Shown: piece by piece, positions 11,960 through 23,365 of the stretch
Position numbering within the stretch: position 1 is the first letter of the stretch
Layout of the letters: every line of letters begins with the position of its first letter
Assembly (NCBI GenBank): GCA_026260175.1
Contig: JAKCWW010001718.1
Location: forward strand, 15,021-67,606
Direction of reading: 5' to 3'
Length of the DNA stretch: 52,586 nt
DNA from: Reticulitermes lucifugus
Taxonomy: Eukaryota > Arthropoda > Insecta > Blattodea > Rhinotermitidae
Made by a program: the position numbers and the translations under genes
The notes under the pieces: generated by a model
What the model was told of the DNA's origin: nothing
Seen by the model: only the letters and a program-made list of their open reading frames with translations
Database searches by the model: none

Positions 11960-12145
11960 CAGTAAAGGTAAATTTGTCCCTCTGCAGTACATGAACGCGT
12001 AAGGGGGAGCGGTGTATAGCTCTTTTCATTCTTAACCTCAGCACTAGATGGAGGTGAGTGGTCAGCTTCAAACCCCGACCGCTTTACTCCCAGAGAGAGA
12101 GTCTTAGAGGCGGTCTGGACAATTTGGAGAAGATAACTTATCACC
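11960..12145 (-). mobile_element. SINE-A copy 4, lacking the tRNA head
   Basis: AGTAAAGGTAAATTTGTCCC, then GGGGGAGCGGTGTATAGCTC, CACTAGATGGAGGTGAGTGG and GGCGGTCTGGACAATTTGG. It stops before the tRNA-like part, so it is 5'-truncated. Confidence 0.8.
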
Positions 12146-13177
12146 ATAATCATAATCATCGTCACGTCTAGGAGTAAATTCTGCGACAGAAGTATGTCCC
12201 GTACTAAGCTCAGAGAGATCTTCATGAACACCTCGCGCATTACACGTAGCACACTTCTCAAACATGTACAGCTTCTACGTGAATCATTTATGAAAAGGCC
12301 TATGTAACGCAATAGACAGACAATATTTATTTATTTAGTTTTGGAACGTTTATGGCTTATTTAACGCCGTCTTCAGTAGCTAGCTAACTAACTAACTCCA
12401 TGGAGCAGAGTCCGTCTTGAGAAGCTAGCAGGTCGTCATCTTCAGAAAATATATCGCCGGTGTTCTGCCAGAAAAGGGGAATTAAGTCCGAAACCGCCCG
12501 CAAGAAATTTTAGTGTTCTGTCCATCTGGTGTTCGCAAACCACCTGTCATGCAAACAGTGGAAGCAAGCTGCCTTCTAAGGCTTTCCTGCGGACGACGGA
12601 ACTCTATCCGCAGAAGAAGCCTTCTTCAGACCGACGCTGACTTCACAATAATCACACTTGCTTTTTAAATTTCGGAGACATAATCTAATTCTACTAACGT
12701 TTTTATTCATACAGCCTTAAAGATATAAGGTGTGGTAGTATGGAGTGGATTCATATGGTTTAGGGTCAGGCAGAGAAGCGGGTAGACACGGCTATGAGTC
12801 TTCGGGTTTCATAAAAGAGGGGGTGTGGGGGCGGGAATTCCCTGACCAGGTGAGAGACATTAAGAGTTCTCAAGCAGTATTTTCTTCCAAGGAGTTAAGT
12901 TATTTATTTAAATGTATTTGTTATTAATATAATACAAATGGATGTACCAATTAAAATTTATTATTATATCGTTTGTGGATTCGATTACTGGTCGGGGTAA
13001 AAAAAATTTATTTCCCCGCCACTGTTTCCGTAACGGCCTAATTTAAACCCTTCAAATATCTGAGCTTATGAAAATGTGGGAATGCAGTTTGAATGTATTA
13101 ACACACGTGTGCTACAGAATACTGAACGCTGTCTAAATTTATACTTGTGCTTAATTAGGATGACACTTTGAAAGAAT

Positions 13178-13300
13178 GTGGCAGAAACGAAATAAAGGTT
13201 CACATATTCTTAACATTGGCACTAGATGGAAGTCAGTAATGAGCTTTTACTCCCGGATGCTTTACTCCCACAGAACAATCCTCCCAGTTACTGTTGGTTG
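13178..13300 (-). mobile_element. SINE-A copy 5, internal fragment
   Basis: TTCTTAACATTGGCACTAGA, ATGGAAGTCAGTAATGAGC and GATGCTTTACTCCCACAG match the middle of the family. Both ends are missing. Confidence 0.65.
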
Positions 13301-13489
13301 TTTTGTTCATAAATGGTTTGGGAATATTCCATCTGGGAGACAGATTGTAAATACAATAAACGAATTACAATTTTTGTTAATTAAATAGTATGTGCTGATG
13401 AAGAATCGTGTCTTCAGAAACGAAGCTCTGTGTCGTTCGGTGAGAGGTTTCCGACATTTTAAAGGATCGTAGTGTGCCGTTGACTGCTT

Positions 13490-13630
13490 AATCCGTGTGA
13501 AGATCAAGGCACTATTATCCTTCGAAACGTCGGATAACACTCACCTGAGTATACAACGTTATATCCCAGCCCAGCACGAATTCTCAACAATACAGCTGTG
13601 AGAACCTCAAATCTCGAAATTTGTGTTGAA
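13490..13630 (-). mobile_element. Dispersed repeat E, copy 2
   Basis: The minus strand carries AGATTTGAGGTTCTCACAGC, translating to RFEVLTAV. Counterpart of 9040-9170 in the opposite orientation. Confidence 0.6.
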
Positions 13631-14240
13631 TTTATGCATTGAACCGGCTTAGAACCAGGTACATTGTCGGCTGTAGGTTTCAACGATTGTGAGCCTGCGG
13701 GTTGTGTCCATGTCGCCTGGAATGACTGGATAGCTGAAAGGAACCGAAGCGTGAAACAAAGTTTCGTTGCGATTATATCACATTCGAGGCTGTATTCTAA
13801 CGGGTTCATGGATCAGCCGCTTCTGCCGTGTTTACTGGCCTCGCAACAAAATGCCGAGCCCTGCTTGACGAGCCGATAGTCGTCAACTAGCCGACAGACT
13901 GTCCGTCTTGTGTGGAACACTACAGCCTTCAAAAGAAATCTCCGCCGGCCCCTACCCTGAAACATTTTAGAAGAAGCATACAGGTCGCGGAAATAAGCAA
14001 CTGAACAGCACCTGACCATAGACTGGACGCTTCAGTTATGCCGATTTGTGAAATATAGTTTAAAAAGAGAGCGCGCGTTATGTTGAGTGACTGAGGACGA
14101 ATTCCATCACGGAACGTTTCCTCCACGATCCACAACTTAGAGACACCTGAACAGTCACTGACATCATCAGTTCACTTGTTCATGCCTCATTCAGCCTCAC
14201 CCGATGTTGACGATCACGGCTTTGTTGCATGTGATTTTGT

Positions 14241-14550
14241 GTATCTTGGTTCATATGCACCAAGTATCTCACTGTCGCCATTTTCAGGCTAAAAGAGTGA
14301 CATATTTTGGTTCATATGCACCAAGTAACTCACTGTCGACGTTTTCAGGCTAAGACAGTGACATATTTTGGTTCATATGCACCAAGTAAATCGCTGTCGC
14401 CATTTTCAGGCTAAGACAGTGACATATTTTGGTTCATATGCACCATGTAACTCGCTGTCGCCATTTTCAGGCTAAGACAGTGACATATTTTGGCTCATAT
14501 GCACCAAAGCAACTCACTAGCGTCATTTTCAGGCTAAAAGTGTGACATTC
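14241..14550. repeat. 61-bp minisatellite, about five units
   Basis: GGTTCATATGCACCA (GGCTCAT in the last) begins at 14248, 14309, 14370, 14431 and 14492, an exact 61-bp period. Each unit continues through TCGCCATTTTCAGGCTAAGA-like sequence. The central units are the most alike and the edges are diverged. No coding frame is conserved across units. Confidence 0.95.
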
Positions 14551-15159
14551 GTATTCACTGCCGTGAAAACACCAAATCTCTCACCCGATATTAACTGCAG
14601 AGTCTAATATGCCTCGTGTATTTCTTCTTTCTTAACTAGTCCACAATTCGTAATCGTGTCTACGACTATCGCGTCAAATCAAGTAGAATAACACTAAAGG
14701 ATTATGTGGAAAGCATAGGAGAGATGAAACCCCATACACATTTTAATCTGAGAAACTGGCCATAGGACGCCCCTTTCGAGATCTAACTTTAGGTGGAAGG
14801 AAGATGTTAGCATAAATATTAAAAACAAGGTAGAAAATGTCCGAAGAGAGTAACACTGCTGGCGCCTTCGCTGTATTATTTTCCCTAGACGCTAAAGTTA
14901 TGAATATTTCCCCACCAAAAATAGAGAGTTTTAATATACAATGTAAGATTTCTGGGTATCTTAGCAACATATTTATAACCTATATCTCTTAAACATCGAA
15001 ACTCGAAGTCTAAAATCGGTCAAACTCGTTGACCAATTGTTTCTTTAGCCTTAGTTCCTGCCTCAGACAGAGCACCATTTTCTCTGTTATAAATCCCATT
15101 TCTTCGGCCTCAGCACGTAGGCCTACCTGATACAGAAGAGGCTTTTGCAATTTAACAGA

Positions 15160-15385
15160 TCAATCATGACGAGAACTAATGGATGTACCTAGGTCTTCAT
15201 ACAAAGTGTCTTATTTTTGTCCGATATTAACCAAAATCGGAATGTGTCGACAGATTTTTGTAAAAATCCAAAATACGAAATATCACGAAAACCCTGCTGG
15301 TGGGAGTCGCTCAGTTTCATACCGACTGATGGATATGAAGAAGCTAAGAGTCGCGTTTCGCAATTATTTTTCAAATGCGTCTAGC
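15160..15385. mobile_element. Dispersed repeat C, copy 1
   Basis: Shares GGTCTTCATACAAAGTGTC, a TGGGAGTCGCTCAGTTTCATAC-like block, GAAGAAGCTAAGAGTCGCGT and TTTCGCAATT with the copies at 22990 and 27990. The GGACAGACGGAC signature is degraded here. Probably the 3' part of a retroelement. Confidence 0.6.
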
Positions 15386-16101
15386 ATAGTATTGATTTTT
15401 GTGTACTGATTTAATCCCTCTTAGAATACAGTCTTGTAGCTTATTCTTACGAAGACTGGGATAAGAAACTTGGTATCGTATAAAAGGTGTGGAATTTCTT
15501 GAATAGTTGAGCGGATATAACATTCTGAAGGATTGGTATTAAAATATCCTGAATATATCGTAGGAATTAAGAGAATCTGGAACTTCTCTTTCTCATTTTT
15601 CAAAACCAGACTTCATAGGCTGTGGAGCACAGCTTCATAAACGAGGTACTTAGGTTGATGTAGCTCTGCGCAACCACATACAAGTTAAATGCGAATGAAC
15701 TTGCAAGAAGCAAAGGCACCAGAGGTATTTACCTTTATCTGTATTTTGTTTGCATTTTCTTAGCCACGTTCTTTACCGGTAGCTACTGCCCACGTGAATG
15801 TTACTCCACTGAACACTCCCCGCCCCCCCCCCGCCCCTACAACACAGTTTTTAGTATGTAATGTTAATTGCAGGAGCATCTACAGTCTATACTTCCGGGT
15901 GAAATACTCGAAGAAGAGTTGTGGTTGTGCTAATTTAATGATTCGTGATCATAAATTTCATGGGACAAAAGGTGCGTGTTGGGAGCACGAGGCTGCCATC
16001 CATGCAATAGATACTTCAAGTTTACACATACAGATTTGTTAATCGTATTTTAGTGACTTAATTTTTAATTCTTCCAATAAAAATGCACTTTGTAGTTGAT
16101 A

Positions 16102-16290
16102 GATTGGTGCAGGGGTGCACAAATTCCGGGCATCACGTCGCCATGGCAACTAAATTTTGTACGGTGACGCCTAATATTTGTGGGGCTTCAGTATGGAACT
16201 TGCTTCTTGTCACCTGTTACGGCTTCTAGAATTTTGAGTGGCTACTAGACACTTGGAAAATTTATGCACCTCTGGCTTATCGTACTGCAA
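16102..16290. repeat. Dispersed repeat D, copy 2
   Basis: Counterpart of 8591-8772, same orientation. Blocks GGTGCACAAATTCCGGGC, TTTTGTACGGTGACGC, CAGTATGGAACTTGC and TCTAGAATTTTGAGTGG. Confidence 0.7.
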
Positions 16291-16576
16291 GTGTGAACAG
16301 AATTTTGCAGGATTGAATCCTACTCGACTAGGTCTAATTAATTTCCATCGCTTGAAATTACGTGTTACATGAGTATATAATTATATTTTGCTATTGTGGC
16401 TCATTTTACAAACATTATAGTCTCAAACTGTAGAGGGTCAACATGTACAATGAGCTGTAAGTGGTAAACTTGAAACTACTTTTGGGAAGAAATAATTGTG
16501 GCCTAGCTGAGGCAAAATGCGGCAGTTTCCCGGTGAGTCTGAGGAAAATAAAAAAAGTTTTTTTCTAATTTTTACG

Positions 16577-16715
16577 GCTTGTTGGGCCCCAGAGCTAGTC
16601 TGGACGCTTTGGACAAACAAATTACCTCTTGCCCTTGCACAGAATTGAGCCACGGTTTCTCAGCCGTCCAATCCGTGTCCTAGTCACTATATCGACTAAG
16701 TTATCCCGGCTCGAA
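16577..16715 (-). mobile_element. SINE-A copy 6, tRNA-head end
   Basis: GGGCCCCAGAGCTAGTCTGG, ACGCTTTGGACAAAC, TTGAGCCACGGTTTCTCAGC, TAGTCACTATATCGACTAAG, TTATCCCGGCTC. On the minus strand this reads as an intact tRNA-like head (GAGCCGGGATAACTTAGTCG). The body is truncated. Confidence 0.8.
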
Positions 16716-18340
16716 TTAAAAAATGTGCTGAAATTTTTCAGTAAGTAGTTTGGGTGAATTTATGTATGTAGTCTGCAACGAGGCATTAAAGGTGTGTGTA
16801 CTCCATGAGCAGCACACATAGCTATCAGCAGCTGCTTTTTCAGTTTAAACGTGTTTAAAAATGGAAATATTGAAATGAAAATAAATGAAGGTCTCCCACT
16901 TGGAAGTGAAATAAGTTATATGAAAATTTTATGGGCTATGCGGATGGGTCTACGTACGGTCTTCGACTAGACTTAATTATGACTCAGTGTGTCTGAATAT
17001 CGGAAAAGGCGACAACTTTCAGTGTAAGCCGCTCATGTCTAATTTGAACAAACTCTGTATGATTGGTTATGGAGTATATGCCAAGTCCATTTATGGTTTT
17101 ATGTAATCGAGGCTTTATTGTGGCTCAGTGTATGTTAAAGTCGGAATTGCACAAGAAGCTTGAAGCTTTTCATATTGAATTTCAAAAAAAGATTGTGAAA
17201 AATTTATGGAAGACCTGAAAAAGCCTATTTATAGTCTTATGTAAACTATGAGGCATTGTGAATAAATGTTTAGACATTAGGATTACCGAATAAACTGCGA
17301 TGAAGATGTTGTATATCGAATTTGAATGCAACGTGTCAAGCGGATTTATACGATGCTTGAAAAAGTGTATTTACGACATAATGTAAACTAAGCTTTATTA
17401 TGGATCAATAAACCTGAAAATTATAGTCTCCCAATTACTCTTAATGAAACTCATACTTAATTTCAACAAAATCTTTAAAACGGCTTAAGGAATATATGAA
17501 GACTTCCATTTAGTCCTTTACATAAATTAGAATTTCTTGTGGGTTATTACGGCTTTCAACATGAATGGCCCATGAAACTTTTAATGAAACTATACCTTAT
17601 GGAATTAAAAGAAAAAACAGAAATAAAAAAAGTTCACCGGTGTAGACGCTGATACTAGGTTACTGACGGACAGAGATGAACTACACTTGAGGCCTTATAC
17701 TTACTTCCTAAAGAACACCTAAAATGGTTTGACTCTTGTTTGGTTGCTAATGGTTTCTTGCTGACGTCATCAAAAAGCTATTGTTAAGAGGAAGGAACGT
17801 ACTTGTGACTGCTCGTCGACGTGATTCGCAAAATCTGAACACCATCTCTCGCATCTGCATTTCTCCTCCGGCCGAAGTTGAACCAATAGCTGTCCTTTCA
17901 CTCAGTTCAGTTCGTTACGGTCACAGTGAAGTCTGCAAAACAGTTTCAGATGGCGGCACGAAACCTTTTTTCGTAACCAATTTTTTGTGTCCAACCCTCC
18001 AGCACTTTGGGCTAGTTCTGGAACGTCAGACCTTGCGTCACTATAACCAGGCTCTCGAACTCCGAGTCCGGGGACCTGATCCGGTAGCATGTCACCATAT
18101 AAAAATGAACTCTGTAGGGGCTGCGAGAGATCAGACCCTACAGATTACCCTGTATGTAGAGTTTTTATTATATGAAGCTAGCTAAGTCCGTTGTAAGCGC
18201 TGATCTATGCTATGCCGGCTCCCTTTAAGAAAAATGTTCGCAGCGTCGTAATTTGAAAACGCCTTAGACTATACAATTAAATGATTTTCCTGGCTTCAGT
18301 CTAATACGCCAATAGTGAATTAAAATAGGCTAAGACGGCT

Positions 18341-18370
18341 GTGTGTGTGTGTGTGTTCGTGTGTGCGCGC
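18341..18370. repeat. (GT)n microsatellite
   Basis: GTGTGTGTGTGTGTGT followed by TCGTGTGTGCGCGCG. Confidence 0.9.
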
Positions 18371-18958
18371 GAGCTTTTGTGTGGGTGTATTCGTGTTTAT
18401 GACAGTAATAGACGAATTCAAATTGAGTTTAAACATGTTTTACTTTAAAACAAAATTGAGAACCCCTACCAGGAATTAGGCCTAATCCCAGCCGCATTTT
18501 TGTAAAATTTGAAATACCATCCTACTGTCTGTTTTCTTTGATATCCCCACTTCAGAAATGCACTCATTCAAAACGTTACAGGCAGGTCAATGCGGGAAGG
18601 TCAGTATATTAGCGTACTTGTTGAACTGTCCTAGTAATGAGTTGACATTTTGTTCATGCGCTTTGACTATGTCCGGAAGGAGACAGGCATGCTAAAGTCC
18701 ATGCTCTTCAAATTGTGCCGTTATAAAACTTGTGCAGTTTCTGACGATGTGTGAAAGTATATCTCTTCATTAATCTGAATCATTAACCACTGTGGCAAAT
18801 GTTTCCCATACAGACATTAAATTCACACGTAACTTCTTTCACTGTGAGGTGATATTTAGGCCCGTTCCGGTTGGCGGGAATTCAGAAATACATGTTGAAT
18901 GATTGAACAGTCACTATTACGAAATGAATGTCCTGTGTTGTGACATGTTGAAAGAAAG

Positions 18959-18962
<4 letters not shown>

Positions 18963-18989
<27 letters not shown>

Positions 18990-18990
18990 C
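18963..18990. repeat. (AT)n microsatellite
   Basis: About 13 uninterrupted AT dinucleotides. Confidence 0.95.
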
Positions 18991-19229
18991 AAGTGCAATG
19001 TGGTTAATGTATGCTTCGAAGACTTTTTGGAATAGAGCGATACATTGAAAGGACAAAACAAGTGTGATTCCAACGCTTCTTAACGGCAGTTAAGGCTTCC
19101 TTTTTTTCTTAATGTTGTAAGGATGGATATTTTTGGAATAATATTGTTAATTGCTTAGTATACAATTTCAAAAATGTCTGCACAGCGTCCGGACAGTATT
19201 GTTAAAGTGTCTCGAAATCCGTTAAACAA

Positions 19230-19490
19230 GTAGAAGAACGTATTAATTATGAAATATGTGTTTGATTTTTCTCTGGAAATTTTGTTCGAGACATTTTTAG
19301 TTCCGATTAATATTCAGATGCCTCAAATTAAAATAAACGCATGTATGTCTTCCACATAAAGTAGCAGTTGCAGTTATGCCATCTAAATGAAAAGCTAATT
19401 AGCAAAAAATTGTTCTTAGAATTACATAATGTCTAATTTCATGGAAATCGTTTCAGCGATTGAGCGTACAGAGAAATTAACGGAAGTGTA
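19230..19490. mobile_element. Dispersed repeat C, diverged copy 2
   Basis: AATATGTGTTTGATTTTTCTC with a following CGAGACATTTTTAG matches 28180-28240, and TAATTTCATGGAAATCGTTT matches the later part of the family. The end signature is absent. Confidence 0.4.
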
Positions 19491-19854
19491 ATCGTACAAA
19501 AACTGTTTTAATAGGCGCGCCTCAGAAATCTGAATGCGCGTAATAGGAGCATATATCCGAGTACCAGACTTTAGGAATGTCATAGAACTGAGCACATTAT
19601 AAGAGGAATGTTGCTGTGGTAAAGAGAACAGTAAGAAAAGTAAAACGGGGAAGGAGAGACCGACATTGGAGTGAGCTATAAAATAACACGCATGGAAGAT
19701 ATGCTAGGCCTTGCATAATTGTGAAAGAGCTAAATAAATCTGAAAAGATACTGTGTATATTAGCTCGATAGCTGCAAACTATTGGCTATATTAGGGACCT
19801 CGTGGAACTCTGTGGTAAGGTACTGATGAAGGCATAGATTTGAGTCCAGTGAAC

Positions 19855-20400
19855 GCGTGGATTCTGTTAGAAACAAAAAATTAATTTCAAGATGTGCTGA
19901 AACAACCTAAAAATAAAACCGCTCCGGATTTGTAAGATGTTGATGTGGAATTTAGAAAATATTGTCCAAATGCTCTTAACAGAAAGACTGAAATAATTTT
20001 TTCAAGATCGGTACTATGAAGTGTGACAAAATGACAGCACAACTGAACCAAGTTGGGCGACAAAGCTACCCACTTTCACCTGCATTATTCAATATTTATT
20101 CAGACGAAGTCTTCCACAGGTGGCTGAGTACTGGACATGCACTTCATCGTCTTTGCAGTTATTTGTCGACGACCGGATTGTCATTGCTGAGTCTGAAGGC
20201 AGTTTACATAAACTGTCTCCAAGTTAAGGCATGCTGTAGGGAAAAGAAATTCAAACATCTCCCCAAACAAAACAAAAGTTATGACATTTGCTGGCGATGA
20301 ATCAGTTAAAAGAAATGTTGTTGTATATAGAGAGATAACTGAAGGAATTATTACATGTAAATATTTTGGCTGTGAAGTGTTTTATATATACAGTGGAGAT
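19855..20400 (+). pseudogene. Decayed reverse transcriptase of a non-LTR retrotransposon
   Basis: Forward frames give, in order, a block like NKTAPDL (compare NKAPG.DG), QVGRQSYPLSPALFNIYSDE (compare the RT motif QGCPLSP.LFN.Y), then in another frame LQLFVDDRIVIAESEGSLH (the catalytic (F/Y)xDD box, here FVDD), and a later CKYFGCEV (compare FNYLGCEI). Order and spacing fit a LINE RT domain. At least two frame changes and stops make it dead. It is intronic and on the Myo15 sense strand. Confidence 0.8.
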
Positions 20401-20402
20401 TA

Positions 20403-20707
20403 AGGTTAAATTTTTCCGTTTAAGCATCACGAAGAGCTGGGGCATGGAAGTATGGCTCCATGCATTCTTATCCTTGGCGCTGCACGGAGATGCCTAGTCA
20501 CTTTTATGCACCGATCGCTTCACCACAGTGAAAAGACCCCGCCCCAGTTGTATATTATATTGCATGGGGTGCTGGCTGGGCCTGAGGGTCGGCCTGGGCG
20601 TTTTGGAAAAGCGAACAATCTCTGATTCAGCTGGAATTGATCAACGATTCCTTGGTCGTGCAGCTCATAGCCTAGTCACTATATCGACTACGTTATGCTC
20701 GCTCGAT
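20403..20707 (-). mobile_element. SINE-A copy 7
   Basis: Body and head present but diverged: GGCGCTGCACGGAGATGCC, GGGCCTGAGGGTCGGCCTGG, GCGTTTTGGAAAAGCG, CATAGCCTAGTCACTATATC, GACTACGTTATGCTCGCTCG. Confidence 0.8.
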
Positions 20708-20720
20708 ACAGTAGAGCTAT

Positions 20721-20778
20721 AATAATAATAATAATAATAATCATAATAATCATAACATTAATAATAATAATAATAATA
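20721..20778. repeat. (TAA)n microsatellite, interrupted
   Basis: TAA/TCA trinucleotides between two SINE-A copies. Confidence 0.9.
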
Positions 20779-20983
20779 TATACCCAGCTTATATTGTTCC
20801 ATAAAGCATTTATTGGGTAAGAGGTACACTTCTTGCACAAAGTAATGTTCATCTAATCGTTCCCATGCTCTGTGAAGCCTGGTTTCTCCAACTGTAGTCA
20901 GATACGAGAAAAGAAGCAACCGACATGCAATTCTTGAGAAGGAATATGGATTACACACTTTAGATCATAGACTAAGTTAAGCT

Positions 20984-21272
20984 AAAGGTAAAAAATATAA
21001 AGTTGTCCTTCTGCACGCGATGAAGGCATACAGGGGGAGTAGAAGTATAGCTCCACGTATTCTTAACCTGTGTACTAGACGGAAGTCAGTGGTCAACATA
21101 ACGCCCCGACGCTTTACCGCCGAGAAAGAACTCCGGTACCCGTTGAATAGGAGGTTGGGTGAGCCCCAGTGCCGATCTGAACCTTTTGTGGCAGAGAATC
21201 TGTTTTCCCTACTGAGACTCGAAGCCCGGACCCTGCAGCACGTAGTGTAGTCACTATACTAACTACGTTACA
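20984..21272 (-). mobile_element. SINE-A copy 8
   Basis: CTAAAGGTAAAAAATATAAA, GGGGGAGTAGAAGTATAGCT, GACGCTTTACCGCCGAG, CCGTTGAATAGGAGGTTGGG, GAGACTCGAAGCCCGGACC (reverse B box) and TAGTCACTATACTAACTACG. Confidence 0.85.
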
Positions 21273-21417
21273 AATATTTAAAACGCGCAAAATCTGTGAC
21301 ACAACTGAACCTTTATAGAAAGTGTGAAAATATGTGAATATTTGACAACAGTTCTGTTAATCGCCATTGTTTTCATCCCGTTGTGCTATATGATCAGGTA
21401 TAATTGAAAAACACTGT

Positions 21418-21661
21418 GTTATCTTGTCTGCACAGTAATGTTTTATTGCATTATATTATTGTTTGTACAAACATAATAATTGTAATAATATTAATCTCAC
21501 CACATGTTTCGACCTGTATAGTTCGTCTTCAGGCTTTTATTCTAATAAGTAAGGAGGGTTTTGGTTACTTTACAGTATTGCTATTGAATGACGGTTTTTA
21601 TTTTCTTTAGTCTCATGTTGTAATAGTACAATACAATAAAACATTGTGTAGACAAGATAAC
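21418..21661. mobile_element. 244-bp terminal-inverted-repeat element
   Basis: Left end GTTATCTTGTCTGCACAGTA and right end (reverse complement) GTTATCTTGTCTACACAATG form imperfect TIRs of about 35 bp. Inside, on the minus strand, CCTGAAGACG precedes GGTCGAAACATGTGG, the same hammerhead-like motif seen in the other foldback elements. No transposase, so non-autonomous. Confidence 0.75.
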
Positions 21662-21694
21662 GTAATATTTTCTATTAGAACTCTGCTAAAGCTG

Positions 21695-21860
21695 CTTGGA
21701 ACTACAAGCCGAGAGGATGCCCTAAATGTGGGGGACACATGAAGAGACGGCCGGAGCAAATTTGATGGAGACGGAACGAGCTGGTTCAGCTCAGTCTTTA
21801 TGTCAAGGAAGATGATTGTCGTGGCATTAAGATGTAACTTTTGGAGATTCAGAAAGTATG
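21695..21860 (+). mobile_element. Non-LTR ORF2 tail relic, second type
   Basis: NYKPRG, PKCGGHMKRRPEQI and a GDGTSWF-like block resemble the 'W.Y.PRGRR..GRP..RW' end of another non-LTR ORF2 family. Heavily decayed. Confidence 0.45.
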
Positions 21861-22129
21861 AAAGAGTGTATTACACAAAGACTGATACCTTAACGACAAC
21901 TTAGTCTATAAATTAAAACATGTTGTGGGTATTGCTTCTACAAATTTTAGTGGTATGATACGTTTATTTGTAAAAAGTTTTGGCATATGGTAACGGGTAG
22001 TTTTTTTTGAAAGGATAAAATATTCGTCTGAGATATATATAATTGGAGTGACCGGTGTCAAAGAAATCTGTGCCGATGGGATCCGTGTTTGGTACTAACA
22101 ACACTACTAACAATATTACTGACAATATT

Positions 22130-22412
22130 ACGGATAAAGTCAAGGAAGAAAGAATATCCCACATAAAGTTAAACGAAGGAAGGCTAGCGGACTGGTGACA
22201 TCTTGCGTAGGAACTGCCTTCTAAAGCACGGTATTGAAGGAAAGATAGAAGGGGAGAGAAGATGAGGATGAAGACGTAAGCAACTACTGGATGACCTGTA
22301 AGAAAAAAAGAAGATACTGGGATTTGAGAGATGAAGCACTAGATTGCACTCTCTGGAGAACTCGCTTTGGAAGAGGCTATGGAATTTTCTCAAGGCAGAC
22401 TATGCAATGAAT
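22130..22412 (+). mobile_element. Non-LTR ORF2 3'-end relic, same family as 7045-7405
   Basis: Bases GTCAAGGAAGAAAGAATATC, GCCTTCTAAAGCACGGTATT, AGAACTCGCTTTGGAAGAGG and GGCAGACTATGCAATGAATG align with 7120-7405. Reading gives RRYWDLRDEALDCTLWRTRF with frame breaks. Confidence 0.8.
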
Positions 22413-22989
22413 GAGTATTGCTGCTGCGAAACTAATGCGTAGATTTTTCCTCGCAAAGGTATTCTTACCAGCAACACCAAAATTTATTTCATGGCACCTA
22501 TATATACATCTTACGTAGTGGGACAAATTATTTCATGTTGTCTTAATAATTACGTACATACTTGCTAAACATGGCCTGCAAATTTAAATCCCGCCAAGGC
22601 ACAGACGTTTGATAAAACTTTTATCATCCTCAGCCATACTGTGTAATCCTGTATTCCCTTTCCTCCAAATCTGGGGACTTTGCCATATGCATGTAATATT
22701 CTTAGCATGACAATCCTGGGAACATGTTGGCGCACTAAATCAATAATTAGATATTCTAAAAGAACGCTCTGAGAAAGTTGCTTCTCAAAGGCACATTTCT
22801 TAATCGTCAGCAATACGCAAGTCAGCATGCTGCATTGTGTCTCTGGTTTTCTGCTGCGTCTTGTAATTAGCCTGTCGCTAGTGAAAGCGAGATTATAGAA
22901 CTTATTTTCCACGCGGTACCTTCGATTATGGATCTGCAACAAATGCAAAAGAGGCATCTCGCTCGGTGTATGTCTCTAACAGTGTGCTG

Positions 22990-23365
22990 AAATATTAACA
23001 AGATAGGCAATGTACATACAACGTAACTTTCGCGTAACCATTGTTGCAATGGAAATGCAACAATACCTTTGTGTATTGTTGAGCTACATGTCAGTGTCAA
23101 CAATACATTTAGTGTTTCATAAAAATGTTTTATGACGAATTTATGTCGCCGGCAACATTAAAACTTACATGGGTCTTCATGTAAAGGGCTCGATATTTTT
23201 GTCTTGAGTTTCTCAACGTTTTTTTTTTATAAAAGTCCCCGATATCAAATTTCACGGAAATCTGGCCAGTTTGGAGCCGCGCTGATACATGCGGACAGAC
23301 GGACGGACATGACGAAGCTAATAAGGCGCTTTTCGCGACGGTGCGAACATGCCTAAAAAGAAGAT
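22990..23365. mobile_element. Dispersed repeat C, copy 3
   Basis: CGTAACCATTGTTGCAATGG, GGGTCTTCATGTAAAGGGC, TATCAAATTTCACGGAAATC, TGCGGACAGACGGACGGACA, GACGAAGCTAATAAGGCGCT. Best-preserved copy together with 27990-28490. No ORF. Confidence 0.75.

Noticed and set aside
14241-14550. CRISPR-like regular repeats
   Set aside because: Whole units repeat head to tail without unique spacers and the genome is eukaryotic. It is a minisatellite.
17781-18185. 134-codon plus-strand ORF
   Set aside because: Longest unassigned ORF, but composition and sequence suggest no domain; surrounded by transposon relics.
22565-22957. 130-codon minus-strand ORF
   Set aside because: No recognisable motif, and it lies just outside dispersed repeat C. 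Probably chance or transposon debris.
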